A stretch of DNA of 64,000 nt, taken from contig CM050690.1 in assembly GCA_027574665.1 (NCBI GenBank), forward strand, positions 38,354,665 to 38,418,664, in the 5' to 3' direction. A program made the translations under genes and the position numbers. Shown here one piece after another: positions 59,878 through 64,000 of this stretch (positions are counted from its first letter, which is position 1; each line of letters starts with the position of its first letter). This DNA is from Rhynochetos jubatus (Eukaryota > Chordata > Aves > Eurypygiformes > Rhynochetidae). The notes below the pieces were generated by a model that was not told the origin of the DNA, searched no databases, and saw nothing but the letters and a program-made list of their open reading frames with translations.

Positions 59878-60570
59878 CATGTGCTGGAAAGCAGCTCTGC
59901 AGAGAAGGACCTGGGAGTGCTGGTGGACAGCAAGTTAACCACAAGCCAGCACTGTGCACTTGTGGCCAGGAAGGCCAGTGGTATCCTGGGGTGCATTAAG
60001 AAGAGTGTGGCCAGCAGGTCGAGGGAGGTCATCTTCCCTCTCTGCTGTGCCCTGGTAAGGCCATATATGGAGTACTGTGTCCAGTTCTGGGCTTCCCAGT
60101 TCAAGAAGGACAGGGAACTACTGGAGAGAGTCCAGAGGAGGGCTATGAAGATGATCAGAGGACTGGAACATCTCCCTTATGAGTAAAGGCTGAGAGAGCT
60201 GGGTCTGTTTAGCCTGGAGAAGACTGAGAGGGGATCTCATCAATGCTTACCAATATCTGAAGAGTGGGTGTCAAGAGGATGGGGCCAGGCTCTTCTCAGT
60301 GGCGCCCAGCAACAGGACAAGGGGCAACCGTCACAAACTGGAGCACAGGAAGTTCTAACTCTGCTTGAGGAAAAACTTCTTTGAGGGTGACAGAGCACTG
60401 GAACAGGCTGCCCAGGGAGGTTGTGGAGTCTCCTTTCCCCAGACATACTCAAAACCTGCCTGGATGTGTTCCTGTCCAACCTGCTCTAGATGAACCTGCC
60501 TCGGCAGGGGATTGGACAAGTTGATCTCCAGAGGTCCCTTCCAACCCCCAGCATTCTGTGATTCTGTGAC
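59878..60570 (+). mobile_element. CR1 LINE, 5'-truncated 3' third
   Basis: The longest continuous CR1 tail in the window, about 690 bp. From 59880 to 60183 it encodes the end of the reverse transcriptase and the following region: [35 protein letters not shown] wording, [20 protein letters not shown] and [29 protein letters not shown] at 60184-60186 interrupts the frame inside a segment that normally continues as [13 protein letters not shown]. The C-terminal codons, 3' UTR and GCATTCTGTGATTCTGTG tail follow to about 60570. Truncated and inactive; same strand as the presumed host transcript. Confidence 0.95.
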
Positions 60571-63500
60571 TTTGTCTGGTCCTGACAATATCCTTGGTAT
60601 GAATTTACTGTGAGATTCTATGTGCTTTTCTGAGGAGTCAGCTGTCCCATTCTGGGGATTTTGTGTTATCCTGGAGGAGGAGAACTGTTTAAGGATTAGA
60701 AAATGGCTATCCCTAATAAATAGGTTGCCTGAAATTCACAGAAGTATGAGAACTGAATTTCTGGATTAATTCCAAAATTTTGTATTCCATCCCAATAGAT
60801 TCACTTACTAAAAAAAGGTATTTCCTGAAAATGCAGTTGTGTGTTTGAGACTCTTAAAATGAAAAATGTGCACCAGACGGTCTATTTTGTTTGTAAATTA
60901 TTGGTCTTGCACAGGCATAATGACTTCTTGTATTCTTTAACTTCTAGTACCCTTCATGAGGCCACTGGAAAGTTTTATGTGTTGTTTTGTTTGGTTTTAC
61001 TCCTCATACTTGAAATGATAGATTATGCCAGGTGAAAAGACAACAATACATTTTCCTTCCAATGTGGTTTCTTTTTCTGAATGTACTAGCCACTGAGGAA
61101 GCCTCCCATACATGTAGAAGCAGTACATGTGAGGAGTTATCCCTCACAAAAGCTAGGGGGAAAAAATAACTTAAATTTTAACTATCAGCCAGGACGAGGC
61201 AGCAGTTGTGCTGAGAAGCTGCATGACTTCTATTTGGAATGTGACTCCTATATAGCATGTTTTATCGTGCTTTTAAAAAATGATTTTTTAAAAGAAAATT
61301 ATCTAAAGGTGCTAAGAAATGCATTCTTCAAACAAATGTTGTTTTCTTGACAGTGGAAAGAAGGCAGAACTAATCTTTGGTTGGATGAATGAATGTGTGA
61401 GGCCTGTAGGAACCTGACAACAGCGTTTATCCTGGGTGTTGGCTTTCACTGGAGTTGTTGAGATTTCCCAGGTTCATTTGAGTTTGAGCTGAAAGGCCAT
61501 TCGAGTGTTAGCATCAGTCCTGTGACCTGGGACTAAGGAATTGAGGCTGTGTAAAACCAGATAGTTACTTATAATCTGGGAAAATGAACACCTTGTGCTG
61601 TCAGTAAAAGGTGAATTTCTGCTGTATAAGGGAAATGCAATGAAAAATTCAAGAACAAAAAACTGAAGCATGGTAGGAAGCTTCCATTTGCTGTCTGTCA
61701 CCTGAGTTCTCAAAACTCCATCTGCATTGGTGGGCAGGGCGGTGCGTCTATAGCAAGCTTCTGGCTAGGCGGAGAAATTAAAAAGGCATTCCTGTAGTTT
61801 TAGAGGAAAATGCAGATGGCACGTTTTCCCCAGAAGCATGGAAACTGCAGTTTGTGTTAGTTAAGAAGCATACGATTCACCAATTACTGTAAAAGAAAAA
61901 AAAAAATCCATGTTTCAAAGATTGAAGCGTATATTGAGTCGGTGTGTCTCTTCTTAAGTCTGCATTTAGGAGAAGGAGGTGTTCTGAGCAGAAAATTGGA
62001 ATTGAAGGCTGTAGACTTGTGTCCTTGTGTCTAATTTTTGCTGCAAATAAGGCCCATGACCAAAATACTGACTTTTCAAGAGCGTTTGGGGAAAAATAAT
62101 CTGCAAAGTTATATTGGACTTCAACGTTTCTCTTTTTGGTCATCAGGTAGGGTGTGTGGTATCTGAGAAGCTAAACAGGGATGTTCAGAGCCCAGTCTTT
62201 CACGGAATACCTACAGTATCTTTGCAACTAAATGTTTTCCTCCTCTACACCATCACTGCCTTCCCCAGAGTCTTACTTCATTGTGAGCCTGCCCTCAGAG
62301 ATCCCATGCTTTAGTTACGGTATTTTCCTGCTATTGTAATAAATAAAAAAACAATTGTAGCTTAGCCTGGAAGTGAGTCCAAGACTGTAAGTTGTGGCCT
62401 GTCTTTGCGCTGTTAAAACCTCAGCAGAACTGAGGCAGTAACTCTTGCTGTGCATGACATAAAGCATGTGAGAAAGCACCTTGTACTGTTTCAGTAGCTG
62501 CAGAGCAGAGAGAAAATATAGGGAGTAATACTTGCTTTGCAAAAAATTATTAGCATGGAATAGGAGATGGTTGTCACAGTGAAGATCTTGAAAGATGCCT
62601 AACACAACCCCTGTTAAGATAGACCTGTGTGCTCTGTTTCTCAAAATATTAGGAACTGAAATAATTCTATTTTAGATGCCTCTAGGTATGAAATATCTAT
62701 CTAGCTCTTATCTAGCTGGCATAGATAAGAAAATATTACCTTTTGTGTGGTGTATGGGTTTTTATACTTGGTAGTTACTGGATGTGGGATCTCATTGTCT
62801 GTTTTCCTATCCTTGGCAGTATTACAGGGGTGTATTTTCACATGAATGAAGTGTTCTTGAATTATTTGACTATGCTGGGAACAAATAGGCTTTTCTTCCA
62901 TTTCTGGTGTGTTTTCTTCAGCTGACTTCTTACTGAAAGTAAGTTCCTGTGTTGGCTTCATACTTGGCTTTTCTGGGTATATGTATGATCGTATTTAGGA
63001 AGTTTTGGGAGTAGTAGAACATATGTTGGTAGTCTTGGGAGTGTGGAGAACAATAATTTGGTGTTTTTTGATGTTTTTACCCAGGGATCAGTTGATTAAA
63101 CAGTCTTCCTCCTACTAGTGATTAAAATGACATTCCTTTTCCTACAAAAGCTGTTTTAACAGAAGGTCTGTATTTGTGTACTGATAGCTACAAGCATGGA
63201 TCAGTATTCATTAACATTAAATGTGTGAATATAAGGAAGCTAGACAAACTACACTCAGTTTTAAAAGCTGTCAAAACTGAGTTGTTGCCTTTAATCAGGA
63301 GTTTGTTGGGTAGGATGATGCTAGTGCACATCCAAGTAAAGGAATTAAGACACATCAATTACAGGAAGACTGTAATAAAGAATGCAGCTAGCTGCAATAG
63401 GAACATACTGGTATGTAATGTCAGAAGAGCTTTTTCTAGGGAGGCATTAATAGTCTGCTTCTCTGAAGGGGAGGAAAATAATTTTTGAAGCCTTTCATGA

Positions 63501-64000
63501 TGCGGTTTCTCAATGGTGTTATGTATACTTTTCAAATCACTGGAAAATTAAATTCAGTGAATGAGGCCTGGGAGTATTTCTTTTAAGCAATTTTTAGTTA
63601 TGTTCAGGATGCTATTTGTACTGATTAAAGACAAATTTTTGTCTTCTGGCATGGTTGTTTAAAGCTATTCTTCAATTTAATTTAATTATGTGACTTAAAA
63701 TGGATGTGGAAGATGGGATGGACATGCGGTTCCAAAGAAGTATCAAATGATATCTGATCATGTAATGTTTTTTCATGTGTTTAGGCAAACCATTTTAACT
63801 ATGAAACAGCTCACCTAAACAAGACTACTTGGAGAAACTAACCTGATAGTAGCTACCATTGTGGAAAACTTCCAAAATGAGTTTGTCATCTACAACTGTT
63901 CAGAGTACAGTCCTCCAAACTGTCACTCCTATTGCTTATCTTTTTGTCTCTGGTGGAATTAAAATGTGTGCTGTCCCAAGTGGGTGGACATTGTAAAGTT
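60571..64000 (+). other. Presumed intron continuing past the right edge
   Basis: AT-rich with T bias on the plus strand. No exon, known repeat or polyadenylation cluster is supported. Open frames at 62315-62644 (minus) and 63174-63488 (plus, 104 codons) lack family resemblance. Confidence 0.45.

Noticed and set aside
1..64000. CRISPR arrays, bacterial operons, tRNA or rRNA genes
   Set aside because: No regularly spaced repeats, operon-like gene strings, tRNA-like cloverleaf blocks or rRNA sequence were seen; the window is vertebrate nuclear DNA.

Overview
The window reads as nuclear DNA of a bird, most likely from Neoaves. Evidence: six CR1 LINE fragments ending in the typical ATTCTRTG-like tails, three or four long terminal repeats whose termini and internal motifs I recognise as common avian endogenous retrovirus LTRs, AT-rich sequence with short A/C-rich and polypyrimidine tracts, and a compact, very CpG-dense island. 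There is no bacterial-style gene packing. The open frames of 60-200 codons are mostly chance frames or pieces of repeats.

Layout. 1-25.7 kb: AT-rich, apparently intergenic (or intron of an unseen gene), with CR1 pieces at 1.1, 5.6-6.8, 12.1-12.5 and 17.9-18.4 kb, a probable LTR at 8.5-9.3 kb and a complete solo LTR at 20.6-21.3 kb. 25.7-27.5 kb: CpG island with GC boxes, a YY1-like site and a strong plus-strand splice donor at 26665/26666. I read this as the promoter and non-coding first exon of an unidentified plus-strand gene. 27.5-64 kb: T- and G-rich on the plus strand, as expected for the sense strand of a transcribed intron, with no exon I can defend. It holds LTRs at 31.6-32.6 and 57.4-58.4 kb, CR1 pieces at 35.2 and 59.9-60.6 kb, and a diverged pair of direct repeats of unknown family at 55.2 and 56.8 kb.

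No complete protein-coding gene, tRNA, rRNA, CRISPR array or prokaryotic system was found. The main functional statement is that one plus-strand transcription unit probably starts near 26.3-26.6 kb and its first intron runs beyond the right edge. The less explained items are perfect hairpins at 22.0, 23.7 and 17.3 kb, the unknown repeat pair at 55-57 kb, the repeat-bearing LTR family, and a possible minus-strand exon at 24.8-25.1 kb. Boundaries and family names rest on reading by eye and memory of avian repeats; no database search was run.
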